Assembly: GCA_003260075.1 (NCBI GenBank)
Contig: QLIY01000024.1
Coordinates: forward strand, 62,001 to 126,000
Source: Phallusia mammillata
Lineage: Eukaryota; Chordata; Ascidiacea; Phlebobranchia; Ascidiidae
DNA length: 64,000 nt
Direction of reading: 5' to 3'
Shown here piece by piece: positions 1-11,993 of the stretch; the stretch's first letter is position 1, and each line of letters opens with the position of its first letter. A program made the translations under genes and the position numbers. Below the pieces are notes generated by a model. That model made no database searches. It was not told the DNA's origin and saw nothing but the letters and a program-made list of their open reading frames with translations.

Positions 1-97
1 CGAAGAAGATAATATTTTTTCAATTTTTTAGCCAAATTGAATGCAAACGTAATAAAACGTTAAACAATAAAATAGTCTAAAAAGCAACTGCTTTTAG

Positions 98-3000
98 AAC
101 AAAATCCTAGGCAACCATGGTTTCTTCGTTGTGTCAGCCTTTGGTGTTTTATTCTCACAGCAATAGCAGACATGCTTTTATTGTTGACGCTGCCGTTTGC
201 CATCGTACATCGATTGGAAAGCAAGTGGATTTTCGGAAACGTAATGTGCAAACTCGAGGAAGGAATCAAATTTCTTAATTATTATGGATCCGTGTTCTTT
301 ATCACTGCAATGGCTGTTGACAGGTATGTGAAAAAAAACTTTACAGAATTTGTGTGTAACAAAATTAGGCGTGTGCTCTAAGATAAGTTTGCAAAAGATC
401 GAAAATAAAATCTGTGCACTGTGGAAAGTATATTAATCGCGTGGATTTTAGGTTTAATTCTTTACCAAAGTAGGCATATAATGTAGTTTCATTATAGTAC
501 AGAAATACAGTACGTCTCAATGTCACCTCAAATTGAGAAATAGCCTACACTGAGGGGTTCAGTCGGGACCAAATATTGGCGTTTATTAGAATGAACCCAA
601 CATGAAATACCCGTTTTGATATAGGGAAATGTGTAATAACTTACTGATTTGTTATAACATACTACAACAATATTGGAAACGTTAATTTCCTGGCTAATAT
701 CTATCAATTTTTTTAGTTAACACAACTATATATTTCGCTATTATGCATCGTCAGTGTCTTTTTCAATTAGAATCAAGAAATGAAATCAATTTACTAGGTT
801 TTGTGATGTATTATGTGGCATACTAGGTATGTTTGCCTGTGTCGGCCTGCTACGTACGATCGTCGAATGGCAAGAAAAACTTTGTGGATGCTCTCTGCTG
901 CCCTCTGGATGCTGTCTCTGGTTTTCGTCGTTCCGCTCATGGTGTTTGCTGACGTCGATGCATACGGGTTTTGCAGCATTCTGTTTCCCGGCACTCACGT
1001 AAGTTGATTTTGACTTCGGCCTATGTTTTATTTTCAAAAATAAATTATTCACTTCAAAAATCTTCTTTGCTTTTTGTTCATGTAATTTTGAATAAAACCA
1101 AACACGAAAATATGTTGTCGGTGATTTTAAATTTAAAAACGCCTGAATTGTGTAGTAATGTTTTGTTTGCTGGATCAGAAAATCGTTGTATAAAGCAAAT
1201 CATTTCTGGTCTCAATCAACTCTTCTGTTTGATTTAAACAGTCGTTTTTGTGGTTTATGTATTTTTTTGTGGTTGATGTCAATTTTTAAAGTCAATAAAA
1301 TGTCATTCTTTATACTGTTGCAATTCCAAGCCCATTAACACTTTTAACTCAAGAGGTTATTTCATCAAGACTTTGGAAAACATTAGCCTGCCACAAGCAA
1401 TGTACACTTATTCGTAACTAAAATTTAAACCAGTTGATTTTGGTTGCGACAGATTCCGCATGTCCCACATATTCCCGCAGAACCAGCGGAAGGAAACAAG
1501 ACGGTTTGTCTGGAAAACATTTACTACAACGCTGAGAATTATCCGGCAGGTGTCGCGTACGAGTATGTCGGTGAGGAGTTCCCGGAATCGATGCCACTGG
1601 ACGAGCAGGCTAACATTGCTGAGGTACGACTTTTTGCGTATGAGGAAAATGCACCAATACAGGCTTTTGAGTTGTAAACGGGCCTGAAATTTAAGCCCGA
1701 AATCGAAAATACAAGCTCAAAACCCGATCCGAACCCGAATCGTTTTTGAGAAGCCCGGTTAGGCCCGAAAGTTTGATTGACAGGTCAATACATTGAAGCC
1801 TCAGAAAAGACCAAGACAACAAACGCAATAGACAATTGGTCTTGAACAGGGCGTTTTAGGGCTGTTTGACATTAGGTCAGGTCCAAAAACCGGCTACTTA
1901 GATATAGTTAAATTTATCCAAAACAATACTGACACAGAGTATAAAGTCAGGCCGGAACCAAGTCCGTTTTTTNTTTTTTTTTGAAGAAACCTATGCCAAA
2001 CCCGTCCCGAACCCGACCCAAAAAGCCTGGCCCGACTTACAACTCTGACAGACTTTACTGTTATGTGGTGTTTATTTAAGACCCAAACTAGCTGGTAAGC
2101 TCTCTTTTCCTTGTACCAACCATGATAGTGCGAACCCTAAGTACGGTAAACATCAGTCCATCGAGTCCGTTTGAAAGATTGTCAAGATTAGGCGAAGATC
2201 CGAATTTAGTGATGTCAATTATTCACATTACAAATCATTTCGACATCAAGTTTTGTCTGAATGAGGCGAATATCCTGATTAACCGAATCCGGTTTAACCC
2301 AGATTTTGACCAACGGAAAAATTATAAAACTAACAAATGCTGCAAAGTTTATTCATTATGCACACATAGAAAACTATTAAAACAACTTCAAATTTGAATT
2401 GTTTCTATTTTCTGTGAGTAAAATTGACTACATATAGTGAGTGATCGGATTCAAATTGTTTATCAGCTGGTTCCATTACAAAGTTATATTTTTCAGCCGG
2501 TTCTGTTACAAAAAGTCCATTGACAGTAAGTAATGCTAGCCGATTCGCTGATCTCATAAAAGTGAGACGGTTCTATGGGACTGGTTCGAACCGACTGAAT
2601 CCCACCACTGCATATAGTGTCGGCTAAGCGTTCAAGTAGTTAACAAATTTGACCTTAAATGTAAATGATAACGTCAAAATAAAATCGTTGATAGATTCTG
2701 ACCTTTCGCAGTGCGGCGTCAATGATCGTCTGGATTGCGTGATTAAACCCAGGAAGGAAACACTTAACTTTCGTACATCAGTGCCTTTGACCTTATACCT
2801 GTCCTCTAACATGTTAATATTGACAGGAATGTATTTGATAAGTTTGTTGTCGTGAAGTTGAACTTCTGAAAATAGCTTTGGACATTGTGTCTGGTCTTTT
2901 GAAAGTTCACGAATGCAGCAAATAAATAATAAACCGTAGATAATAACTGCGATGAACCAATATTCATTATTGGAATCGGCCTTGAATCGTTCATGCAGAC

Positions 3001-5774
3001 CAGCAATCATAGGACATTCACACATAAATTTAGTACTTTTGGTCTACAATAGGTGTCATATCGATTTGAGTCGTTCTCCTAAGCATTTTCATACGGCAAA
3101 GCAAAAGCGTTAAAAAAGAATGCGGTGAGATTCGAACCAACAGGCATGTTCTTTTATTACAACTATATGACCTTCGATGATGAATTTAAATCCACCCGCA
3201 GACATGCTTTGCCAGCTTGAGATTCAAAACCTTAGACCCCTTGCAATGTGTTTTATGGTATAGGCACTGTCGTTCAACGATTAAAAACCATTGCACAAGT
3301 TCTCAAAGTCTTAACTAACCATTTTTTGGCCAATTGAATTCGTAATGTGCATAACTTGTAACTTATGGATAATTTCCTGTACTATCTTAATATCGTGTTT
3401 ATTTGACAGGTAAGCCACGAGTTTGTAGATGACCTGACGGTATCATGTCGACATCCACCTGTGAGAAGTTTACATGTGTGGCTAGTTTGCAACTTCGTGT
3501 TCGGGTAAGTACAGTGGAATGTTCGAAAAATAAATCCCCAAAACTGAAAAGATTTTAGCTTCGCAATTTAAGATGTGAGATGTCCAAAAAAATATAAACG
3601 GTTTAAAAGGTTAAAAAAAAATTTTTAGTAGATTTTTAACGGGCAAAAACATAAGTTCAAACAAACTGAAAAAAAATTGAAAGTAAGTTAATTTTTTAAA
3701 CAGCGAAAACTTGTCTTACACCTACAAACAGTAATAATTACTCAATTAGCAATATAAATATGAATACATTATCGAACAATAAGTGGAATATGGACCAACA
3801 AATAAAAGGGGCAACAAAACACTCTAAACAATGTTTTTTAGATTTGTGATTCCTTTCTCAATAATCAGCATCAGTTACGCAAAAATTATGCTGCTTAATT
3901 CTTCAATCTTCTCTGGAAACCATAAAGATTCGACGTCACAAACCACCAACGTTCAAATCCAGAAAAATGGAGAACCTTTACGAGCAGAGGTATTGTCCAC
4001 TTTAATTGAATATTAACTGTAGCTTTTAAATTTTAAGTAATGACCAGATTAAAATAGTATACAAAGTCGTGAACTAACGATAACTTTATCTTTGTTCAAA
4101 TTTAAGAGCTAAGATATTTTGTGTGCTATTTCAAAGTCAAGTTTTTACATAGTTGAACTTTTTGTGTTTATGTTCATGTATCATTTTTATGAGGTTAGTT
4201 CCCCACATTGTTTTATTTTGACTTTTTCGTTAAAAAATATTTGTCAAACTTGACCAGTGCACATCAAGCCGAACGACACGTGGAAGGTTCAACGGAAGAA
4301 CTGTCCAACAAAATCAAAAGGCGAAGATGCTAATGGGCATTCTTGTGAGTTTACTGTGTACATTTATTACCATCTAAACATCCATGTTACAAAAACACCT
4401 CATTGAAATATCGAAACTAAAATAAGTCATCACTATACATGTAACTCCAATACTTTGTGGTCAGTTTTGTTTCTGGTATTGACAGGGTTAATGCTAAAAA
4501 CATATTGGAGTACATACCGCATGTCATACAACAAGAGGTGCTATAAACAAAACACAGACTTTTTTTGACATTAATATATTCTGCTTTGTGTATTTACAAA
4601 TATGTGTGTTTCAGGTACCTTGTCTAATCTTTGCATTTGCCGTATGTTGGCTTCCCTACCACGCTTGGCATTTGGCTCAGATCAACGGAATAAATGGTGT
4701 CGACTCTAACCTCTGCAATCTGATAAGAGACATCACCTTCTGTCTCGCCTTCTTCAACAGCGCTTTAAATCCAATTTTAAACTCATTCTTTCTCTTCAAC
4801 TTCAAGGTTATTTCTGTTTTTATTTTTCGTCTTGTCGGACCTGATTAACACTCTTAAACATGTGAATCGTCTTACAACAAGTATACAATCTAACGCATTC
4901 GTTCCCAACAATTATCGACATATTTCTCACTTCAAACTTCAAAACATTTTCATTCCTCCCCAAAAGACTCCATACAAACGTAATTTTAAAATGGGTCTTT
5001 CATCAACTTCACAGGTTATGTTCTCAGTGCTGAAAAGTCTATTTACACACCACATGTACAAGTTAAAGTATTTTTTCTCCTCTTAAGTTTTATAAATTGG
5101 AAACCACTGATCTAACGTAACTAAAATTATGGAAGTTATTGGGGGTCATAACGCGCAAAGGACTCATGCCTCCAACCAATGATGAAAATAAAACAGCGTT
5201 GCTATGTATGATGGTTTTAAACTATTTCATTTATCAAAGCATTCCCAAATGCCAAGAAACAGGATAAAGATTTTGGTAAAATAGCCTGCGGTGGGATTCG
5301 AACTCACTACCCCGTAATTAAAGTGTGCTCATCTTATTTGTTGTATTCTAAGCTTTGATTTGTTTGCAGGAGCGCCTTATACGATCCTCATCCTGGTTAA
5401 AGAAGCTCTCCACAAGGAGGGTCTCTAAAAATAAGCGACACGGGGTAAGGTTCGGCGAAACGTTGTTTAAAAGTGACCAATAGATACAATTCTCTTTTTC
5501 AAGGGGTTTGAAGCTAGGACGCTCAAGAATAGCTTTTAAGTGCATGCGATCAACAATATATTTATTTCCAAATTGGTTGCTTTTACTTGGCTTATATTTG
5601 TTCTTATTATAAAACGTTTCTTCCCGTTATTTCCAGTTGCAAGTACCGCCGACTTCCCAGCAAGACGGAAGTCACGAAAACCACTCAGCCTACGACGTTT
5701 CGTTGCTCACTACTCATGTATCAAATGATGTCACCGAGAGCGGGCAGCTTACTGTTGTCAATTCCCCTGTATAA
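98..5774 (+). CDS. Rhodopsin-class GPCR, chemoattractant/anaphylatoxin-like, 5' end outside window
   Basis: Class A G-protein-coupled receptor of the plasma membrane. Exons read with matching phases: 98 or 111-323, 827-998, 1453-1623, 3410-3504, 3842-3989, 4258-4344, 4615-4806, 5370-5444, 5637-5774 (TAA). The first exon carries TM2 (IADMLLLLTLPF), the TM3 cysteine and VDRY; exon 2 has TM4; exons 3-4 encode an extracellular loop 2 of roughly 95 residues, acidic, with extra cysteines; exons 4-5 hold TM5 (GFVIPFSIISISY); exon 7 has TM6 (FAVCWLPYHAW) and TM7 (AFFNSALNPILN); exons 8-9 give a Lys/Arg- then Ser/Thr-rich tail. The TM7 and helix-8 text (AFFNS, FKERLI) and GSVFF in TM3 resemble the formyl-peptide/C5a/CMKLR1/GPR44 branch, and the long loop recalls C3a receptors. 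The ligand is not inferable. NPxxY reads NPILN. TM1 and the start codon lie upstream of the window. Confidence 0.88.
1667..2047. mobile_element. hAT-type MITE in GPCR intron 3
   Basis: Ends are TTGAGTTGTAAACGGG and its near inverse ending CTTACAACTCTG. Flanks are ACAGGCTT (1659-1666) and ACAGACTT (2048-2055), an 8-bp target duplication with one mismatch. The interior is rich in CCCGA/CGGGC words and holds a T run with one N at 1973. It belongs to the same family as 27941-28251, with fragments near 45.4 and 45.85 kb. No coding capacity is seen. Confidence 0.7.
2122..2300. repeat. Degenerate TA-MITE family copy
   Basis: Shares words such as GATTAGGCGAAGA, CAAGTTTTGTC and GATTAACCGA with copies at 48826-48982 and about 55720-55883. 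The right end GGTTTAACC matches the family's terminal repeat; the left end is eroded. Confidence 0.5.
2440..2610. mobile_element. hAT-type MITE (CAGTGGTGGGATTC family)
   Basis: The right end reads GAATCCCACCACTG and the left end is the decayed inverse AGTGATCGGATTC. It is flanked by CATATAGTG at 2431-2439 and 2611-2619. Other copies are 57320-57484 (165 bp) and 63876 to the window end. The GGTTCGAACC-like interior words are part of the family and should not be read as a tRNA B box. Confidence 0.75.
2624..3025 (-). repeat. Dispersed repeat shared with 44523-44750
   Basis: About 100 bp (2920-3020) closely match 44630-44715, including the shared word GCGTTCATGCAGAC or its close variant. On the - strand both copies give similar peptides around IAxLHERFxADxN. 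Two copies alone cannot tell an old coding segment from a non-coding repeat. Confidence 0.5.
3115..3145 (-). repeat. tRNA-derived fragment with B box
   Basis: The reverse complement contains GGTTCGAATCTCACCGC, a pol III B box and T-stem. Similar - strand fragments sit at 5285-5310 and 26820-26845. No full cloverleaf is present, so these are best read as SINE or tRNA pseudogene pieces. Confidence 0.4.
5285..5330 (-). repeat. tRNA-derived 3' half in GPCR intron 8
   Basis: The reverse complement reads TGAGTTCGAATCCCACCGC, a T-arm with a B box followed by its stem partner. The A box and anticodon arm are not recognisable. The segmental copy at 26.8 kb keeps the same piece. Confidence 0.4.
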
Positions 5775-6437
5775 ACTAAAGTTTAATGAACCATATTACC
5801 TATTGTATTATTTTACACTCAAGTCAGCATGTTGGACCTGATGTATGTGACACAAGTTGCAATCACTCTGTTAAATCGAGATTCTTATCTCAGCGACTAA
5901 AGATGGTTAAACCGCATCGTTGGTATTCCATACCAAGCAAATCTGTTGCAAACGGCGTTGCAAGTCGGACCGGGTTCGGGTTGGGAGATTTTAAATAGAC
6001 TTAAAAAAGGCATGACTTTAAATTCTGTGTCAGTAACGAAAACATTTTAATTGCCTAGATAAGTGGCTAGTTTCGGGACTTGTTAGGCTAGTCTAAGAGT
6101 TTACAAAATGTTGGTTGCTCGAGCTAAATCTGCTAAACGTCGCGTAAGATGAGAAAGGTTAAACAAATTCATTTTACTAATCTTGGTAACTTTGAAGTGT
6201 ATCATTTCACCTAAACATTCTTTGATGTGAAATCAAATTGTATTTTGTAAATACGATAATATGTGTAAAAGAGTATAAAGTAATATTTGTACAAAATGTT
6301 GTGGAAAGTGTAAAAAATTGGTTTTTAGTCCTGATATTCAAAGAAACTTGTAAATTTGGCCGCAAATGTTTAGTGTTTTACGTATAAGTCCTTGCTGATT
6401 GCTGAAAATCACTCACTGGATTTGATTTGTACATTAC

Positions 6438-6443
6438 AATAAA
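6438..6443 (+). promoter_or_regulatory. Candidate polyadenylation signal of the GPCR
   Basis: AATAAA lies 664 bases after the stop codon. It is the first strong hexamer seen downstream of the final exon; usage is inferred. Confidence 0.4.
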
Positions 6444-8483
6444 TGTTTTGGTAAAGTTATGAAAAGCAAATAAGATTACTTTTGCAAAATAATTTATTAT
6501 CAGTTATAAATGTTGCTGGAATACTGTAATATGACATTCGATTTTTTGGCCAAAAAAATTGTTGATCAGAATAATTTCATGTCACAAAAAAGTAGAGACA
6601 AAACGACAAAAAATTGAAATACATTACAAACATATGAACCACCCACGTTAAAACTAGAAAGTTTCCTTTCCTTTGCTACACTAACTTAAAAGTTCGGTCA
6701 CTTCCCATTATACTTTATGAAAACTGGAACGTACTGTTGTAAGATAATTGATACTTTCACAAATTTACAAAAACAAACAAAAAGTATGTAAACAATGAAT
6801 CATAAAAAAGCTGTTCATCATATGAACTATTGTTACAAAAATATGACAATAACAATACATCAATGAACTTCCGCAATTACGATGACATTTATTACACTAT
6901 TTGGTCATAGCTTGCTTTACCAACTACAGAAGTTGTGTTCCATTTCTCTGGTTAATAGGCTGTATAACTTAACTCTATAGCCAATACAATTTAATTTGTC
7001 AAACAGGTTCCTGTATTGTTTTTTTTTTGCCGAGGGTAAGGGGATTTCCCATGACGCTCAACCTAATAATTTGTGAATGGGGTTTTGACGCACATGTGGT
7101 GCATATGACGTTTGCTTAACCAACTTCCTTCGTAACAACCCCATTCACGTACGTAGCTGTGACACAGCAGTTTGTTACACTGAGGTACAGCAACTTTGTG
7201 TAGTAGAGGCATTGTTAGAACAAAAAATGTACACAAACACTTAAACAATATTTCAACGACAGTGGTGCAATAAAACATGGGCTAGCCACACGGATTTCAA
7301 ATTAAGTTTTGAGAAATACTTTTATCCAAAGATAAAAGCTACAAAATAACTGAAATTTATTCGGAAGTGTGAATAAAAACAGTCTTTTTCAAGCTTGTGT
7401 GTCATGCGAATTACAATACACAAGTAAGACTGTTAGTATGAAAATGTATTTCATTTTCCAAACTTGTTTAATTGTTGTGAAATAATGTGATTAAGCAGTA
7501 AATTTTGTACGGTTTAAACTTACATGAAAACTCGTGTTGATAAAAGTTATAAAAGTTTCAATAAACAATAAAATATGTCTCAATTAAAACAAATAAGCGA
7601 TAAACAGTTGCTACTACATTTACAGGCAGACCTACTAACACCATAACGCAAATGACAACCAAAAGAGATTAGGTGGCGTAAAGAGCTGAATTTTTTATTT
7701 AGCGGCTATAAATGGGTTGGGTTGGGAAATAAGTTTTTAAAATTTTTACATTAGTAACTAATTTTTGGGTTAGTTTTATTAGTGAGCAATGACACAAACG
7801 TTAANGTGCTAACACCTTACCCCGACCCTAATAGCCCTAACCGTGAGCATTTTTGGAGATATAACCAATTAAATTTGGGGTGTGATTTGCGTTATGGTGT
7901 TAGTAGCTCTACCACATTTACAATGGCACAATATTGGGCATTTGTTGGGTCCAAACCTTATCCGTTAACATTTTGATTGATGTGTTAAGTGACAAGTAAA
8001 TCTCATATTAGCGGATAAACGTAAAAGCAATGACATCACAGCGATTGACGTGTGTTTAAACCGAATGCAGTAAATGTCTGCTAGAGGAAATGACTTTCAT
8101 AACTGCCTATTATTTCATAACTGCCTATAAGCTCTCAGAATTTACGGTGTGTGTTGATTAATGTTTAATAAGTTACCTTCGTCCTTATTTAATGCTCATA
8201 ATAAGTTGGGTGATGGTGCAAAATATTAAAACTGAAGCAACTGATAATGTGCTGATTAGGTTGTCTGAAGGTGCAAATATTTAAAACAGAAACACTGGCA
8301 AAAAAACTGAAGCAACGTTAAACTGTTGTAAAGAATAAAGTAAGATTTATGGAAAGCAACGTAAAACCGTCACGAAGCACCCTACAAGGGGTAACAGAGA
8401 ATACGTTTAGTGCATAAGTGCAGGACCAGAAACATGAGTCTCCGAGTTAAAGGTTTGATAAGTTTGCGAAAATCCGCCGTATT

Positions 8484-8714
8484 CGACCTTTAACTGAAGG
8501 GCTTTGAAAAAGACTATTTTTGGTCTGACTGGCCAGAAGGGAAGCACTGGTTTACTGGGATGTTTTTTTCTATTTTAGCATAAAACCAAACTAGGGGGGG
8601 GGGCCGACCTTTAACTGAAGGGCTTTAAAAAAGACTATTTTTGGTCTGATTGGCCAGAAGGGAATGACTGGTTTACTGGGATGTTTTTTTCTATTTTAGC
8701 ATAAAACCAAACTA
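8484..8714. repeat. Direct duplication around a G10 tract (8594-8603)
   Basis: 8484-8593 and 8605-8714 are near-identical 110-bp copies with a few substitutions, separated only by the G tract. Read as an unmerged contig overlap. Confidence 0.85.
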
Positions 8715-8755
8715 CTTCTATTTTAGCAGAAAACCAACTAAACTATGTTTGCAAG

Positions 8756-11700
8756 ATGTTTATGTACTACATTGTTAATCTATGCCTTATTGGTGGATTC
8801 ACTGAAGGTGAGGCCAATGTATGTACACACGTTCTTGACGAGAATGTATTGTGAAAGAAAATAAGCTTGGATGCTTCAACTAATAGGCTAATACAGTTCG
8901 TTGTATTACAGCAACACTCACAACACACGTGACTTCATCAACAATTACTCTGTCGGCATCTAACGTTACGTCGAACCGCACTGTAATCGCTACAGCAAAG
9001 TACAACAGTTCGGATATCCACACAGTGACGCAATATGCTAATGAAAACGTCACAGTAAGTCTTTATACAACAAAAATGTCACGTTCTTTAGTTTCCATTG
9101 TTTTTGGAAAACGAACGATAGAACACTATACTCGGATCTGTTCATAAGTTTAATTAGGAACATAACGGCTAAAATAGACGAAAAAACGACATTTATATGA
9201 TAATACATGCCGCTTGTTACGTCTGTTTGAATCGTTATACTCTTCAATAAAAACTTTAAATTTTTATCAAAACTCAAAGAGTTATTTTTCTAATTATTTA
9301 TACCCCAGCTCTGTTATTTACAGATAACTGGATTGCGAAGTAACATTATATACAACATTGGGGCCAAGGCCACATCTGGAAGTGAAACCCAACTTGTTGT
9401 ACGAACAGGTAACATGCTTGGTTAATACTTATCGATTGCTTAATGGCTTTGTAAAACAAAATTGCCCAGCGCAACATGTCGCACCAATTACTGTGTGGCA
9501 TAAACGTATAGAGCAGGGTGTTAAATCATTCTCTGTAAAACTAAACAGACACCTACTTTATCAAAAAAATGCAAAAATACCCAAAAATATCACCTTGCGT
9601 TACATATTATTCACAAAGTGTCAAAGGCTTGTTATGAATCTTCAGCCTTAGATTGGGGGGGGGGGCAGACACCTACTTTATCAAAAAAATGCAAAAATAC
9701 CTAAAAATATCACCTTGCGTTACATGTTATTCACAAAGTGTCAAAGGCTTGTTATGAATCTTCAGCCTTAGATTTACCTTTTAGGAGTTTTGTTGTAAGC
9801 GTTTTGTATTGCGTGTAAAATATTTTTGTTTATTTAGCACCCAACGGAGCTAATATATTAAACGTTATCTCAACATCTTTTTTCGCTACAATATTTCTTG
9901 AACCTGTTCCTGGTGCGAGAGAATGGGTGGTTAAGTACAATAACACCGCCACTGGAAGAATCGAAAGCATAACCACACCTTTAGAGGGACCAACGAAAAC
10001 GTTATATGTTGTGGTGTAAGTACATTTTTACATAAACACCACTGATTTAATGATAAAAAGTTTGCAGATGTTTTTATGCCGCGGTTAGTTTTATTATAAC
10101 CACACAATAAACCAGTTGATTTACCTTTGTTATACTAAACTTCGTTTCGAATGGAATCAACATTTCTAATGAAGTCATTAAGTTTTAATGTCCCCGCTTA
10201 AATTATTTAGGGAGACATGGGCATAAAGACAATTAAATGTGAAACTTGTAGAAATATTACCGAGAATCAAAAGACTTATTACCGAGAAACAAAACAGCAA
10301 AAGATACGAGCCAGTATTTGCGTGCATTTTTATCACCGCTTAATTGATTTTACTTTAACTTAGCGACGACCCTATTTAACCGTTGTACGGCACCAAGTTC
10401 CATGCCTTCTGTTGGCTTTGTTTCACCTGACTATGACAAAAGAAACTGTCGAAACGTTGTGGTGTTTTAAACGCAAATACTGGCTTGTATTTTTTTGCTT
10501 CGAATATTTAAAATCGTACATTGTGTGCCTACGCAACTCTTTACTTCGCATATCATTTTTCCAACAGAATATTTACAATCGAAGCTTGTTTATTTTGTTT
10601 CCAGTATTCAAAATCTATCACCAGCAACAAATTATACTGTACAAGCTCGTGTGAGGAAAGTGCTAAACGCAAACTTTAATGAAGAACAAAGTGGCTTTGG
10701 ACCATGCAGAAACTTTTTCACCGGTAAGGTTACGCAAAAGCCCGTCAAAATAACTTGCACAAGAAAACAACCTGATTTTGGTATGACTGCAATAGTACCG
10801 ACAACGTTACATCATTTTAAATAATACACAATGTATATAAGTTATTTAATGTACTGAATATAATTATGATAATAGTCATTTGATGTAACAAAAACATGTT
10901 TAACGTTGCCCAATATAAGCCGACCAAATCATTACAAAGTTTATGAACACATCTGCATGTGCTGTGACTAAGATAATTTTTCTTGTTCTGTACCATGTAA
11001 TGTTTTCTTTTGTCATAATTTTGTGGTATAAATGTAATGAAAAATATGGCTAAAACGCAAGTTTTGTGCTATAAGTATACTTGAAAGATTCGGTTTCGGC
11101 CGAATCTGAACATTCGTAAAAATGACTGATTCTGCCTAAGGGGGGGGGGGTAAAATTTGGCTAAAAACGCAAGTTTTTGTGCTATAAGAATACTTGAAAG
11201 ATTAGGTTTCGGCCGAATCTGAACATTCGTAAAAATGACTGATTCTGCCTAATTCATTCGCAAACAGAATATTCGGTACCTCACCAACATTTACCCAATG
11301 TTTTTGAAAACAGAAAGACTATCCGCATTTGGAAGAGTGACCCTGCGAAACACTGTTCCAAGAGTTGAACAAGTTCTTACATTACTACAAAACAGCTACC
11401 AGAACAACAGTGACGTCTACGAAGTTAAAGTGATTGAAATCAACAACAAAACCGAACCGGAATGTTTTTTCGAGCTTGTTTTAAATTTGCAAACACCTCC
11501 TACCGAAGCACAACTGGTCAACCTAAAACTCGCCGATTCTGGAATATACAGGGACTCAGTGGTCAAATATAACGGTGGGTATTAAATAACTTATATCTTT
11601 AATATTTTAGGTAAAAGGTAACGAGAAAGACCAAACCGTGTAAATACTCAGGGACTTTTGGGTTAAAGTAAAGAACCTACAAAATACGGGCTAGCACCTA

Positions 11701-11899
11701 TGATGGGAAATTATTTTAGGACTAATATAGTGTACATGTGCGTTCTGCTTAAATTTTAATATAGTGGTTGGGGGGGGGGGTAGGGACTTTTGGGTTAAAG
11801 TAAAGAACCTACAAAATACGGGCTAGTACCTATGATGGGAAACTATTTTAGGAATAATATAGTGTACATGTGCGTTCTGCTTAAATTTTAATATAGTGG

Positions 11900-11993
<94 letters not shown>

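Larger units (their letters stand above)
5775..8755. other. Intergenic: GPCR 3' end and dispersed repeats
   Basis: The GPCR 3' UTR probably runs to the AATAAA at 6438-6443. The stretch 6840-7500 has a clear copy at 27235-27845. A repeat at about 7670-7960 (words CTTACCCCGACC and CTAACCGTGAGCAT) recurs near 37.9-38.2 and 38.9-39.2 kb. A contig-overlap duplication lies at 8484-8714. No gene is supported; ORFs here are short and unlike known proteins. Confidence 0.6.

Noticed and set aside
2440..2610. tRNA or SINE because of GGTTCGAACC-like words
   Set aside because: The words belong to a MITE with CACCACTG ends and a target duplication; no cloverleaf fits.
8745..8807. Upstream ATG at 8745 as start of the FN3 gene
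   Set aside because: It gives a plausible signal peptide but joins exon 2 in a frame with an immediate stop. The ATG at 8756 matches the phase.
11268..11313. Acceptor at 11267 for FN3-gene exon 6
   Set aside because: Its phase does not match exon 5; the CAG ending at 11313 does.
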